Part shown: piece by piece, positions 26,637-34,723 of the stretch
Layout of the letters: each line of letters starts with the position of its first letter
How positions within the stretch are numbered: the first letter of the stretch is position 1
Notes under the pieces: model-generated
What the model saw: the letters and a program-made list of their open reading frames with translations, nothing else
Told to the model about the DNA's origin: nothing
Database searches by the model: none
Source of the DNA: Gracilimonas tropica DSM 19535
GTDB taxonomy: Bacteria; Bacteroidota; Rhodothermia; Balneolales; Balneolaceae
Direction of reading: 5' to 3'
Assembly (NCBI RefSeq): GCF_000375425.1
Contig: NZ_AQXG01000005.1
Span: forward strand, 124,001-188,000
Length of the DNA stretch: 64,000 bases
Translations under genes and position numbers: made by a program

Positions 26637-26686
26637 ACACGGATGTTGCGGAAATTCACGGAAAAGAGTTAAATACAAATCCGTGT
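26637..26686. repeat. Intergenic ATCCGTG-type inverted element (element 2)
   Basis: ACACGGAT (26637-26644) and its complement ATCCGTGT (26679-26686) frame a short spacer with a further partial copy (TTCACGGA). It is the same word family as the element at 48299-48382. Confidence 0.6.
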
Positions 26687-26726
26687 CTCCTTTTTCTATT
26701 CGGATTTCTCCAAAACGTTAAGCAGA

Positions 26727-26795
26727 CAGCTTGTCCGCGCAGGGTTGAATTTGAATATCTGTTTTGAATTAGAAATGGACGGGCAAGCTGCCCGT
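26727..26795. repeat. Intergenic inverted-repeat element, copy B
   Basis: CAGCTTGTCCG (26727-26737) and GGACGGGC (26777-26784), 50 bases apart, match copy A at 6285-6362. The right end forms a perfect ACGGGCA/TGCCCGT hairpin (26779-26795). Confidence 0.6.
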
Positions 26796-26828
26796 TCTAC
26801 GTTGTTAGTTACCACAACCCAAAACAAA

Positions 26829-26850
26829 AAAGGCTCCCGAAGGAGCCTTT
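26829..26850 (-). terminator. Terminator of the nucleotidyltransferase gene with UUCG loop
   Basis: On the minus strand the 9-bp stem AAAGGCTCC/GGAGCCTTT closes a TTCG tetraloop and is followed by TTTTTTGTTTT. It ends the minus-strand gene that stops at 26880. Confidence 0.9.
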
Positions 26851-26879
26851 CTACTTCAATATTCAAAATTGAATATCCA

Positions 26880-27884
26880 CTATTCAATATTCAACGCGCT
26901 ATGATCGCCTACATCTACTTTACCTTTCACATTTTTGAGATGCGTGAACGCACCAACCGTTGAGCCAGAGATCTCTGAATCTTCGATTTCTGCATGATCA
27001 CGAATAATGGTGTTTTCCACTTTCGAGTCTTTGATCACGGTATCGTTCTCGATGCTTACTTTCGGTCCCACCGTGCTATTTTTGATCTTCACCCCTTCAC
27101 CGATATACACCGGAGGAATGATGGTAGAGCCCGGATATTTGCTTTCATCCACGCTCTCGAATTCTTTTTCGGTGATGATGCCGGTGGTTTCCAGCCACGC
27201 CGGGAGCGTTCCGCAATCCAGCCATTCGTCAACAGTAGCAGTTTTGAAGATCTTGCCGTCTTTGATCATCTTATCCAGGGCATCGGTGAGGAAATACTCG
27301 CCTCCGGGCCCTTTCATATCATTATCGATCACCCACTCGATCTGTTTCTTGAAGTAGGCTCCATCCTTGAAATAATACACGCCGATGATCGCCAGATCAG
27401 AAATAAACTCTTTGGGTTTCTCCACAAAACCGGTGATGGTATCTCCTTCATGCGTGGCTACGCCAAATCGCGATGGATCATCTACTTGTTTCAGCCAGAT
27501 CACACTGTCAGCATCGCCTAATTCAAAAGGTTTTTCGCTGTCAAAAATGGTATCGGCAAAGGCAATGATGACTTCTCCATCCAGGTGTTCTTTGGCACAA
27601 GCGACGGCATGGGCAGTTCCAAGTGCTTCAGCCTGGACCTCAAAAATGGCCTTTGCATTATGGCGTTCGCTCATTTCGCGAAGTGGCTGTTTGATATCCT
27701 CGCCAAAATCCGGACCGAGGATGTACACGATCTCAGTGATGTCTTTGTCAAGAGTGCGCTTAAATGTTTCTACAATACGTTCAACGATCATGGTTCCGGC
27801 AACAGGGAGCAATGGTTTTGGAACCGTGTGCGAATGTGGACGAACGCGGGTACCCCGGCCGGCCATTGGGATAATTAATTTCAT
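26880..27884 (-). CDS. Sugar-phosphate nucleotidyltransferase with left-handed beta-helix tail
   Basis: 334 residues from the ATG at 27884 (MKLIIPMAGRGTRVRPHS); nine upstream in-frame residues are not family sequence. The nucleotide-binding loop GRGTRVRPHSHTVPKPLLPVAG and the metal-binding Asp in FADTIFDSE place it in PF00483. The C-terminal third has hexapeptide repeats (PPVYIGEGVKIKNSTVGPKV). It should form an NDP-sugar for glycan synthesis; the RmlA/GlmU-like tail leaves the sugar open. It diverges from the MurF-like gene, which also suggests envelope glycan metabolism. Confidence 0.92.
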   Translation of the reverse strand: MKLIIPMAGRGTRVRPHSHTVPKPLLPVAGTMIVERIVETFKRTLDKDITEIVYILGPDFGEDIKQPLREMSERHNAKAIFEVQAEALGTAHAVACAKEHLDGEVIIAFADTIFDSEKPFELGDADSVIWLKQVDDPSRFGVATHEGDTITGFVEKPKEFISDLAIIGVYYFKDGAYFKKQIEWVIDNDMKGPGGEYFLTDALDKMIKDGKIFKTATVDEWLDCGTLPAWLETTGIITEKEFESVDESKYPGSTIIPPVYIGEGVKIKNSTVGPKVSIENDTVIKDSKVENTIIRDHAEIEDSEISGSTVGAFTHLKNVKGKVDVGDHSALNIE

Positions 27885-28026
27885 ATATTTCTCTTCGTTT
27901 TTTTGAAACAATAGTCTTAATTGCGCGGTGAATATAGGAAGGTTCTGAACCGATTTCGAATTCCTGTTTATTTCATACCTTTAAAAATACATAGACGGCT
28001 AAAACCTTAACATCAATCCAAAAGAT

Positions 28027-29715
28027 TTGAACTGGTATTACTCCCTTCTGAATGCAGGCGGTATTCTTTTTTGTCTGATAATGTTGCGCTACACCTGGTA
28101 TCGCATGCGCTTTTTTCTGCACAATTATCAGCAGGTAGGTTATAAGAACAATGAGTTCTGGCAGTGGATGAAATCCCATTGGGACGAAAAGATCATTCCT
28201 CCAAATATTGCACTCATCAATATTCTGATCTTTCTTTTTCTTTGGTTTGATGAATGGGTTCTGGAGCGTATTACGTACACTTCCCTCGCACTGGTTTTCC
28301 TGGTATTTGGATTTTTCTGGTTCGGTTCTGTATCGCGATATAAGCCCGGGAAAGTGAAAAAACCGCTCGTTTTTACCCCAAGAGTCTGGCGGTTATCGAT
28401 TCCATATTTTGCATTTTCCGCATTCATCCCTCTCACATTCACCTACATTAGCTTTACGGGTTTTCTCCCTTATTATGGCGTTGCCCTCCCAAATCATTTT
28501 ACCGGGTTGCTCAATTTTGATCTGGTGATCCTGATTTTCGGATGGGCCTTTGGTACTATGATCATTCCCTTTTTTATCTTGCTCTCAGGGTTGATCACAA
28601 AACCTGTGGAACTCTATATCCAAAACGGATTTAAGAAACAGGCTCGTAAAAAACTGGCGTCCATGCCGGATCTGAAAGTGATTGCAATCACGGGTAGTTA
28701 TGGCAAGACCAGCACTAAATTCATGATCCGCGATCTGTTGAAAGAACGGTTTAATGTTTGTGCTACGCCGGGCAGTTACAACACGCCCATGGGAATTTGT
28801 AAAGTGATCAATAACGACCTGAATGCAAATCACCAGATTCTGATCCTGGAAATGGGGGCCCGCTATGCTGGAAATATCAAAGAGCTTTGTAACATCGCCA
28901 AACCGGATATTTCTGTGGTTTCAAATGTGGGAGTGGCTCATCTCGAGACGTTTGGCTCACAGGATGTGATTGCTCGTGAAAAGGGAACCTTGGTGGATGT
29001 TTTGGAAGATGGGGATGTCGCTATTTTGAATGCCGATGATCCGCGTGTTTCCAAAATGGGAGCCGGGCGTGAGGAGATCCAGCGCATTATGGTGGGACTT
29101 GATTCCGGTGAAATTCGGGCAAGTAATATTTCTTACGATACATCGGGGATGTCTTTTGATGTGACTATCGGCGAAGAAACCGAGCGGTTTCAAATGAAGC
29201 TGTTAGGCGCCCACAATGCACAAAATCTATTGCTGGCTGTTGGGGTAGCGCATCATTTTGGCATACGACTAAAAACCATGGCATTGGCGGCCGCAAAGAT
29301 TGAACCGGTGGAACATAGGTTAGAGCTGAAGCAAAATGGAGACTTGGTTATAATCGACGATGCATTCAATTCCAATCCCGTAGGAGCAAAAAATGCAGTT
29401 GAAATCTTAGCCCAATTTGATTCCGGGCAACGCATCATCATTACTCCTGGAATGATCGAGCTTGGCGAGATCGAGGAAGAAGAAAACCGCAAATTTGGTG
29501 AAGCCATTGGCAAAGCGAATCTGGATTTGGTGATCCTGGTGGGTGAAGAACGCTCTAAGCCGATTCTTGAAGGCATCAAAATGCACGATTCCAATGCCAT
29601 GAATGTCCGTGTGGTCAATTCCCTGTTCGAAGCCAATGAACTGGTTCAAAAACATGCCCGGGCGGGTGATGTGGTGCTTTACGAAAACGATTTGCCCGAT
29701 GTATATAATGAATAA
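28027..29715 (+). CDS. Membrane-anchored MurF-like Mur ligase
   Basis: 562 residues. The first about 200 contain five or six hydrophobic helices (for example IALINILIFLFLWF and LALVFLVFGFFWFGSV). The rest is a Mur-ligase central and C-terminal domain: P-loop AITGSYGKTSTK (about 222-234), TPGSYNTPMG, ILEMGARYAGNIKELC, GVAHLETFGS, AILNADDPRV, LLGAHNAQNLL and IIDDAFNSNPVGAKNAVE. The UDP-binding N-terminal domain of normal MurF is missing and replaced by the membrane part. It probably links an amino acid or D-Ala-D-Ala to a membrane-bound or otherwise different acceptor. The start is uncertain: TTG at 28027, or ATG at 28081. Confidence 0.88.
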   Translation: MNWYYSLLNAGGILFCLIMLRYTWYRMRFFLHNYQQVGYKNNEFWQWMKSHWDEKIIPPNIALINILIFLFLWFDEWVLERITYTSLALVFLVFGFFWFGSVSRYKPGKVKKPLVFTPRVWRLSIPYFAFSAFIPLTFTYISFTGFLPYYGVALPNHFTGLLNFDLVILIFGWAFGTMIIPFFILLSGLITKPVELYIQNGFKKQARKKLASMPDLKVIAITGSYGKTSTKFMIRDLLKERFNVCATPGSYNTPMGICKVINNDLNANHQILILEMGARYAGNIKELCNIAKPDISVVSNVGVAHLETFGSQDVIAREKGTLVDVLEDGDVAILNADDPRVSKMGAGREEIQRIMVGLDSGEIRASNISYDTSGMSFDVTIGEETERFQMKLLGAHNAQNLLLAVGVAHHFGIRLKTMALAAAKIEPVEHRLELKQNGDLVIIDDAFNSNPVGAKNAVEILAQFDSGQRIIITPGMIELGEIEEEENRKFGEAIGKANLDLVILVGEERSKPILEGIKMHDSNAMNVRVVNSLFEANELVQKHARAGDVVLYENDLPDVYNE

Positions 29716-29730
29716 AGAGCATATTTTACC

Positions 29731-30381
29731 ATGAATACCGAAGATGCTATCCGAACCCGCAGAACGCTGAAGGTAAGGGTTGATCCTGAACATCCGCTGC
29801 CTGTAATCAAGGGAGATGAATTCATGAAAACCATGGAGGAGCTGATTGAATTGGGGGCACAAGCTCCCTTTCATTATGAAAGTGCGGAGTCGCAGCGTTC
29901 CGGCTCTTTGCAAGGTATTGAGCCGTGGCGATTTCACGCATTGGATGGCGACTCTTGCAGAAAAGTACTTGATGCATTCAATCAAAATAAACCGCAAAAA
30001 GCACCGGATGGCATCAAGCAAATGTTAGCAGCGGCCGATGGGTTGATCTTAGGAACCTGGCTGCCTGAAAGGACTCGCAAGCTCTCCAAAAAATTTCACC
30101 CTAACTTGAAAAATATGGAGCATATAGCGGCTACCGGCGCGGCTATTCAAAATATATTGCTGGCGGCTACGGCAAGGGGCTTGAATGCGTATTGGTCATC
30201 GGGCGGAATTTTACGAAAGCCGAAAGTGCTGCAATTTTTAGGCATCCCGGAGCATGAGATTTTATTGGGCGCCATCTTTCTGTTTCCGGATGAAATTCCC
30301 GAATCGGCTCAAACCAAAACAGGGAAGCATGCGGAAAGCCGGGGAAAAATTAGCGACTACTCCGATTGGATAAAGATGTAG
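29731..30381 (+). CDS. Nitroreductase family FMN oxidoreductase
   Basis: 216 residues of the nitroreductase fold: N-terminal AIRTRRTLKVRV (FMN phosphate Args), ELIELGAQAPFHYESAES, EPWRFHAL, AATGAAIQNILLAATARGLNAYWSSGG (the second FMN region) and ILLGAIFLFPDEIPES. It should reduce nitro or quinone substrates with NAD(P)H; native substrate unknown. It follows the MurF-like gene by 15 bases, so it is likely cotranscribed, although no functional link is obvious. Confidence 0.9.
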   Translation: MNTEDAIRTRRTLKVRVDPEHPLPVIKGDEFMKTMEELIELGAQAPFHYESAESQRSGSLQGIEPWRFHALDGDSCRKVLDAFNQNKPQKAPDGIKQMLAAADGLILGTWLPERTRKLSKKFHPNLKNMEHIAATGAAIQNILLAATARGLNAYWSSGGILRKPKVLQFLGIPEHEILLGAIFLFPDEIPESAQTKTGKHAESRGKISDYSDWIKM

Positions 30382-30396
30382 AGTAATGAGCACTAC

Positions 30397-31233
30397 CTAA
30401 CTCTTTTTCATAATGGCTAAGAGGTCGTCGATCTCATCCTGATTGATGAGCACAGATTCCAAACCAAGCTCTTCTTTCATGCGAAAATTTCGGTTCGGGC
30501 CCAATGTGTAGAACATACGGAGTTGCTCAAGCTCGTTATCAAAATAATTTTCGGTAAATCGGTCTTTAAACGTGATCCCCATTACGCTTGATTCCAACTC
30601 GTCTGCCAGCAGAGATGAACTCCCCTTCAAAAACTGATCGACCAAAACGCCGGTTTGTGAATTCAGTTCAAGCTGAAATTTTTGTGGGGTGATGCGGTTC
30701 AAAAGCTGGCTTGGCAAATAGGCGGCACTTCGGATCGGCCGGTTGAATACATAAAGCAATTTAAGTAACGCTCCAAGACCTTTCCGTGTTTTAAGGTGCC
30801 CTTTGAAACAGCCATATACATTCGGGTAATCGTCCGGAACTCGCATGGAAAGCCGAAATTCACGTTTATTTCCCCGGCGCGCGGTGGAGATGTAATAATA
30901 AGTTTCCGGCTTTTTGTTGGCGTGATTGAAGGGCGGGCGCAACGAACGGATCAGCAAATTTTCCAGCAAGATGGCATCTGTTTCGGTGTTGCATACCTCA
31001 TAGGATATCCGCTCGAGGTGTGCAACCATTCGCTGTGTTTTCTTAGACTTGGAGTAGCGGTAAGAGGTAATGCGCTGCTGAAGGTCTTTGGCCTTGCCCA
31101 CATACAGCACCTGATCGTGGCGGTCGTACATGGTGTACACGCCCGGATGGTGCGGCGGAAGATCCTCGCCCAAGGCAGAATTAACCCGTTGCTTTTGGGT
31201 AAGCGCGGCCGGTTCAAACAGGTCTAAGGTCAC
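30397..31233 (-). CDS. Stand-alone GIY-YIG nuclease domain protein (UvrC/Cho-like)
   Basis: 278 residues. The GIY-YIG core (about 28-110) has PGVYTMYDRHDQVLYVGKAKDLQQR, the catalytic Arg in LQQRITSYR and the Glu in TETDAILLENLLIRSLRPPFN. This is the UvrC N-terminal/Cho arrangement. Unlike the Bacteroidota exonuclease-GIY fusions it has no DEDD exonuclease domain, and unlike UvrC no UvrB-binding or RNase H domain. The C-terminal 160 residues are unassigned (GRGNKREFRLSMRVPDD-like). It could nick at DNA lesions; convergent with the nitroreductase gene. Confidence 0.87.
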   Translation of the reverse strand: MTLDLFEPAALTQKQRVNSALGEDLPPHHPGVYTMYDRHDQVLYVGKAKDLQQRITSYRYSKSKKTQRMVAHLERISYEVCNTETDAILLENLLIRSLRPPFNHANKKPETYYYISTARRGNKREFRLSMRVPDDYPNVYGCFKGHLKTRKGLGALLKLLYVFNRPIRSAAYLPSQLLNRITPQKFQLELNSQTGVLVDQFLKGSSSLLADELESSVMGITFKDRFTENYFDNELEQLRMFYTLGPNRNFRMKEELGLESVLINQDEIDDLLAIMKKS

Positions 31234-31612
31234 GAAAGTAAGTTTAATTGATTGCTAACAACGGAAGCTAAAATAGGGGAAAGCCTGAATCAATATCCAA
31301 TCCTATTAACCGAGTGTAATTCATTGAATGGTTGATCGGGCGGATGTTTTTTAGGTAGCGCTGTCGATCGTTCTAATTAACCGGAGTTCGAAATAATGCC
31401 TCATAAGTTTTCATCCTTAGCGCTTATAAAAGCTATTTTAAAGCATTTTGTTTAACGCGAAGGATCTCAATGTATAATACTAGCAGGAAAGCTACAACGC
31501 TAAGCCGAAAAGGCGGAATTGCGAAATACAATGCAAACCTAATTATTAACAGGATGTGCAATTAAGTCCTTTTTTCTATATTGGTGGCGAAAATATTGTA
31601 GGAGTGTTCGGT
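31234..31612. other. 379-base intergenic region between GIY-YIG gene and PAS kinase
   Basis: No coding signal. It contains a plausible sigma-70 promoter (TTTAAC at 31451-31456, TATAAT at 31473-31478) and a short structured leader (31484-31523): CAGGAAAGCTA, then CGC...GCG enclosing a GCC-GAAAA-GGC hairpin (31504-31514). The 11-base word recurs upstream of the propeller kinase. The remaining sequence shows nothing recognisable. Confidence 0.5.
31451..31478 (+). promoter_or_regulatory. Predicted sigma-70-like promoter of the PAS kinase
   Basis: TATAAT at 31473-31478 with TTTAAC 16 bases upstream, or the weaker TTGTTT at 19-base spacing. The predicted start of transcription falls near 31485, directly at the leader element. 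Confidence 0.45.
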
Positions 31613-32815
31613 ATGATAATATCACCTGGAAAACAAAGCGTGATGGGGCGGCTTATCTCTGAGAAGGACTGGTCAAAAACGTCCTTAAGCCCCATCGAAC
31701 ACTGGCCCTCTCTTCTGTTGAATACCGTGAATGTTATGCTCGAGGTCAACTTCCCGATCGCTGTTTGTTGGGGAAAAGAGTTGATAACGATCTATAATGA
31801 TGCGTACCGCCCTTTATTGGGCGATAAACCGGAGGCATTGGGCCGCCCCTTCCTGGAAGTGTGGCAGGAAGCCAAAGACATTATAGAGCCACAGTTGCAT
31901 CTTGCTTTGGAAGGTCAGCCCATTTTTTTCAAGAATATGGAGTTTAACTTATTGAGGAAATCAAAGCTCCAGCCGGCTTGGTTTGATTATACCTTCAGCC
32001 CCATACGATATTCAAATGGAGAGATAAGTGGGGTTATTAATATCGCTGTCGAAGTAACCGAAAGAGTACAAGCTTTGGATGGTTTGAAAGAACTGAATGA
32101 GTATTTGGAGCAAAAAGTGAAAGAGAGAACTGCGACGCTGGAAGAATATAAAGATCAGTTGCAGAACCTTACCTATCAATTGAATTTTGCCAAGGAACGC
32201 GAACGACATGCGCTGGCCGGGCACCTTCATGACCATGTTGGGCAGCTTCTGGACCTTAGTGTTATCAAGATCGATCAACTGAAACGATCAGTTCAGGATG
32301 AGAAGGTTCTTGAGAAAATGAAGAAGCTGAGAGAGGTGATCATGCTCGCAAATAATAATACGAGGGACTTTGTCCACGAATTAAAACCCCCGCCAATATT
32401 CGAGAAGGAAAATATGGAAGAGCTGCTGTGGTGGCTGGCTCAAAGGATGAAAAAATATGACCTGCAAATTCACATAAAGGACGACGGTAAGCCAAAACCC
32501 ATTAGTGCGGAGGTGCACAAGGTATTGTACGAAAGCGTTAGAGAATTATGTTTTAATATCATTAAGCATGCCAATATAAACGAAGCCAGTATTGAGCTAT
32601 CTGAGAAAAATAGTGAGATACTGATCATTATAAATGATAGAGGCAGAGGGTTCAACATAAATGAAAAGAAATCAGGAATGACCGGCAAAGGGGGATTTGG
32701 TTTATTTAACATACAGGAGCGTTTGCAAATGCTTGGCGGGAGTTTAATGATTGAATCACAAGCTGGAAAAGGAACAAAGGTAACACTCTCGGCGCCCCTT
32801 TTACCTCATTCCTGA
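31613..32815 (+). CDS. Soluble PAS-domain histidine kinase, HisKA_3 type
   Basis: 400 residues from the ATG at 31613 (GGAG 8 bases upstream); a GTG at 31556 is in frame but adds non-family sequence. The PAS domain (about 10-145) begins MGRLISEKDWSKTSLSPIEHWP, a type common in proteobacterial and Bacteroidota kinases, with WGKELITIYNDAYRPLLGDKPEALGRP. A coiled linker leads to HisKA_3 with HLHDHVGQ (His206) and HATPase with CFNIIKHANINEASIEL and GFGLFNIQERLQMLGG. NarL-family partner expected but not adjacent. A GyrI-like gene follows. Confidence 0.92.
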   Translation: MIISPGKQSVMGRLISEKDWSKTSLSPIEHWPSLLLNTVNVMLEVNFPIAVCWGKELITIYNDAYRPLLGDKPEALGRPFLEVWQEAKDIIEPQLHLALEGQPIFFKNMEFNLLRKSKLQPAWFDYTFSPIRYSNGEISGVINIAVEVTERVQALDGLKELNEYLEQKVKERTATLEEYKDQLQNLTYQLNFAKERERHALAGHLHDHVGQLLDLSVIKIDQLKRSVQDEKVLEKMKKLREVIMLANNNTRDFVHELKPPPIFEKENMEELLWWLAQRMKKYDLQIHIKDDGKPKPISAEVHKVLYESVRELCFNIIKHANINEASIELSEKNSEILIIINDRGRGFNINEKKSGMTGKGGFGLFNIQERLQMLGGSLMIESQAGKGTKVTLSAPLLPHS

Positions 32816-32831
32816 AACATAACCTTAAGGC

Positions 32832-33305
32832 ATGGAACCTATCATAACCACCATTCAACCCAAAATACTGATCGGTAAAAAATGCCGGATGTCAATGGCG
32901 AATCAGCAGACTCAAAAACTGTGGAAAGAATTTGGTTCCGAGAGAAAGGACATTCGGCGGGTAGTAGGGACCGATCTTTATTCGGTAGAAGTGTATCCTG
33001 AAGGCTATTTTCGAAAGTTTGATCCCACCAAACCATTTGAAAAATGGGCCGCTGTGGAAGTTTCTGAAGTGAAATTAGTTCCGGAAGGCATGAGTCAACT
33101 TATCTTACCCGAAGGTCTTTATGCCATGTTTTACTTTCAGGGAGCCGCTGAAGGTGCTTCAAAGTTCTATCAATATATTTACAGTGAGTGGCTTCCGGGA
33201 TCTGCGTTTAGTCTGGATGTTCGTCCCCATTTTGCAGTTATGGAAGAACAATATGATCCAATGGATCACGATTCAGAAGAAACGATCTGGATACCGGTTA
33301 AGTGA
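32832..33305 (+). CDS. GyrI-like/AraC effector-binding domain protein
   Basis: 157 residues forming the SHS2-type effector-binding fold (PF06445/PF14526): ILIGKKCRMSMANQQTQKLWKEF, then WAAVEVSEVKLVPEGMSQLILPEG, YAMFYFQGAAEGASKFYQYIYSEWLPGS and a C-terminal HFAVMEEQYDPMD-ETIWIPVK-like end. No helix-turn-helix is present, so it is a free-standing ligand-binding domain. It lies 16 bases after the PAS kinase and is probably in its operon. Ligand unknown, likely a hydrophobic or cationic small molecule. Confidence 0.9.
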   Translation: MEPIITTIQPKILIGKKCRMSMANQQTQKLWKEFGSERKDIRRVVGTDLYSVEVYPEGYFRKFDPTKPFEKWAAVEVSEVKLVPEGMSQLILPEGLYAMFYFQGAAEGASKFYQYIYSEWLPGSAFSLDVRPHFAVMEEQYDPMDHDSEETIWIPVK

Positions 33306-33389
33306 GTAAAAGGAGTGTTCAAGATTTAAAATTCAAGAATTGAACAACAATTGTTATACTTATGACTCAAACAGTGTGTGAAATAAGAA

Positions 33390-33403
33390 AACCCGAAAAG
33401 GTT
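33390..33403 (+). promoter_or_regulatory. Small CGAAAA-loop hairpin in the leader of the zinc-ribbon gene
   Basis: AACC-CGAAAA-GGTT. The loop resembles the GCC-GAAAA-GGC hairpin before the PAS kinase. Short and possibly incidental. Confidence 0.25.
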
Positions 33404-33499
33404 AACAGCCAAAACGAATAAATCAGGAATACCCTACAATTAAAGTCCTGTTACACGTTTTTATTGAAATTGGACTGTTTTTAATAATTTTTCCAAAAA

Positions 33500-33517
33500 G
33501 AGCCATAAAAAAGGCTC
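33500..33517 (-). terminator. Possible minus-strand terminator
   Basis: On the minus strand GAGCC-(8 nt)-GGCTC followed by TTTTT. The stem is only 5 bp. If real, it would end a transcript of the USP gene that reads through antisense to the small zinc-ribbon gene. Confidence 0.35.
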
Positions 33518-33579
33518 GGTTAAAGAGACAGTGGAAATCCGAGCTGCGAAGATTTTCGTAGTAAGAAATAAAGAAGTAA

Positions 33580-33810
33580 ATGAAATCTACATTGAATATT
33601 AAAGAGACAAAAAAAAGAAAGTGTAGTTATTGTGGTGCAGTAGAAGGCAAACCAAGGCCCCTGGGGCGATTTATGGTGGAGTTGAAGCCCATTGGAGATA
33701 AATTGGCTTGCCAAAGTTGTATAGTGCATCATAATGACGAATACCCAAACCGGGAGCTTAAGAAAAGCTGGTTTGAAAAGGTATCCAGGTTTTTTGAAAA
33801 GCGAAAATAA
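33580..33810 (+). CDS. Small zinc-ribbon-like protein, paralogue of the N-terminus of 61170-61577
   Basis: 76 residues. Two Cys pairs (KCSYCGA at about 14-17 and ACQSC near 44-47) enclose LGRFMVELKPIGDKL; a basic amphipathic C-terminus follows. The same frame C-x-x-C ... RPxGRFxVEL ... ACQSC occurs at 61170. It looks like a four-cysteine zinc site. No signal peptide; no family recognised. It has a long 5' region with no coding signal. Function unknown; nucleic-acid or protein binding is a guess. Confidence 0.75.
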   Translation: MKSTLNIKETKKRKCSYCGAVEGKPRPLGRFMVELKPIGDKLACQSCIVHHNDEYPNRELKKSWFEKVSRFFEKRK

Positions 33811-33827
33811 CCGGTTTTATCTGTTCA

Positions 33828-34229
33828 TTATTTGATCAGCGTGATTCCGCCGGAGATGTTCTCGATGATATAATTGCTAATCCCTCCTGGTCCGTCATCG
33901 TTGATGTCCCATTTGAAATCGGCACCGCCAATGAACAGGTGGTCAGCATCAAGTTTCTTGCATTGATTGATGATGACCTCGCCGGGATCTCCAACCTCTA
34001 CTAAAGTGGTTAATGCTCCCTCCTTTCCTGCAATGTCTTCAAAAGTGAATTTTGCCATTTCAGAGATAGCCTGCGCCTCAGTTATCGCATCATCATTAAT
34101 AGCAACTACAAGGATATAGATCTCCGGTTCAAAGCGCAGGTTTTGAAATAATTCAGCAGCATATTTCACGGCCTCACTGGCATATTTTGTGCCGTTGGTG
34201 GCAATGATCCATTTTTTCGGTGTTCCCAT
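33828..34229 (-). CDS. Universal stress protein family domain
   Basis: 133 residues of single-domain USP form: KWIIATNGTKYASEAVKYAAELF (first strand and helix), YILVVAINDDAIT, TLVEVGDPGEVIINQCKKLDADHLFIGGADF and SNYIIENISGGITLIK. The ATP-binding GxxGxxxxG pattern is weak (GGADFKWDINDDGPGGISNYI), so it may not bind ATP. USPs respond to starvation or stress. Single gene, convergent with the small zinc-ribbon gene. Confidence 0.88.
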   Translation of the reverse strand: MGTPKKWIIATNGTKYASEAVKYAAELFQNLRFEPEIYILVVAINDDAITEAQAISEMAKFTFEDIAGKEGALTTLVEVGDPGEVIINQCKKLDADHLFIGGADFKWDINDDGPGGISNYIIENISGGITLIK

Positions 34230-34264
34230 AATCGAGTATTTAGTTGATTGAAATTTCCTGGTAA

Positions 34265-34708
34265 TTATATTCGTCGGTCATGTACTGCGATGGCCAATAA
34301 CACGGCAACCTTTTTGTTTTCGTGCTCGGCAGGAAAAAAGGTAAAACGTTCAAACACAGAAAGTAACTGTTCCTTACAAACAGGGTTTACGTTTCCAATA
34401 GGGTATAAGCCGGATATGTTGCCTTCTTTGTCAACAACATGCTGTAGAATAATTCTGGAATCACCGTCACTGCAAACGTCTTGCCGGTAAACTTTCTGTA
34501 CCTCAGATAGCAAAGCACGGGTGCCCTTTAGCGGGTAGGCAATGTACTCCGGAGTGGTATATACAGGTTCTTCATATCCATAGAAAGAGGCTTTATCCCA
34601 AGTCTCGCCATAATCCTTTCCGGGAGGAAGAACCGGCAAAGCCTTTTTTGTAGGCGCACAGGAAACAAGAACTGAAGCGATACATACAGATAAAAAATAC
34701 AATTTCAT
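34265..34708 (-). CDS. Lipoprotein with TonB-C-like domain, paralogue 2
   Basis: 147 residues, lipobox ASVLVSC (Cys17). After a Pro-rich neck (PTKKALPVLPPGKDYGETWD) and the shared box GYEEPVYTTPEYIAYPLKG the C-terminal 80 residues follow the TonB C-terminal pattern (RIILQHVVDKEGNISGLYPIG, FERFTFFPAEHENKKVAVLL). It has no transmembrane helix besides the lipoprotein signal. It is 15 bases downstream of a close paralogue; a tandem duplication. Confidence 0.78.
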   Translation of the reverse strand: MKLYFLSVCIASVLVSCAPTKKALPVLPPGKDYGETWDKASFYGYEEPVYTTPEYIAYPLKGTRALLSEVQKVYRQDVCSDGDSRIILQHVVDKEGNISGLYPIGNVNPVCKEQLLSVFERFTFFPAEHENKKVAVLLAIAVHDRRI

Positions 34709-34723
34709 CTTTTGAAAATTATT

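Noticed and set aside
27007-27906. Plus-strand open frames inside the nucleotidyltransferase
   Set aside because: Antisense shadows; the minus-strand frame has clear family motifs and a terminator.
31484-31540. c-di-GMP-type riboswitch in the PAS kinase leader
   Set aside because: The GAAA hairpin and GCGAAA words are suggestive, but the conserved ACGCAAAGC and second stem of the class are missing.
33346-33355. Palindrome AACAATTGTT as an operator
   Set aside because: A 10-base A/T-rich palindrome is expected by chance in this region and there is no second site.
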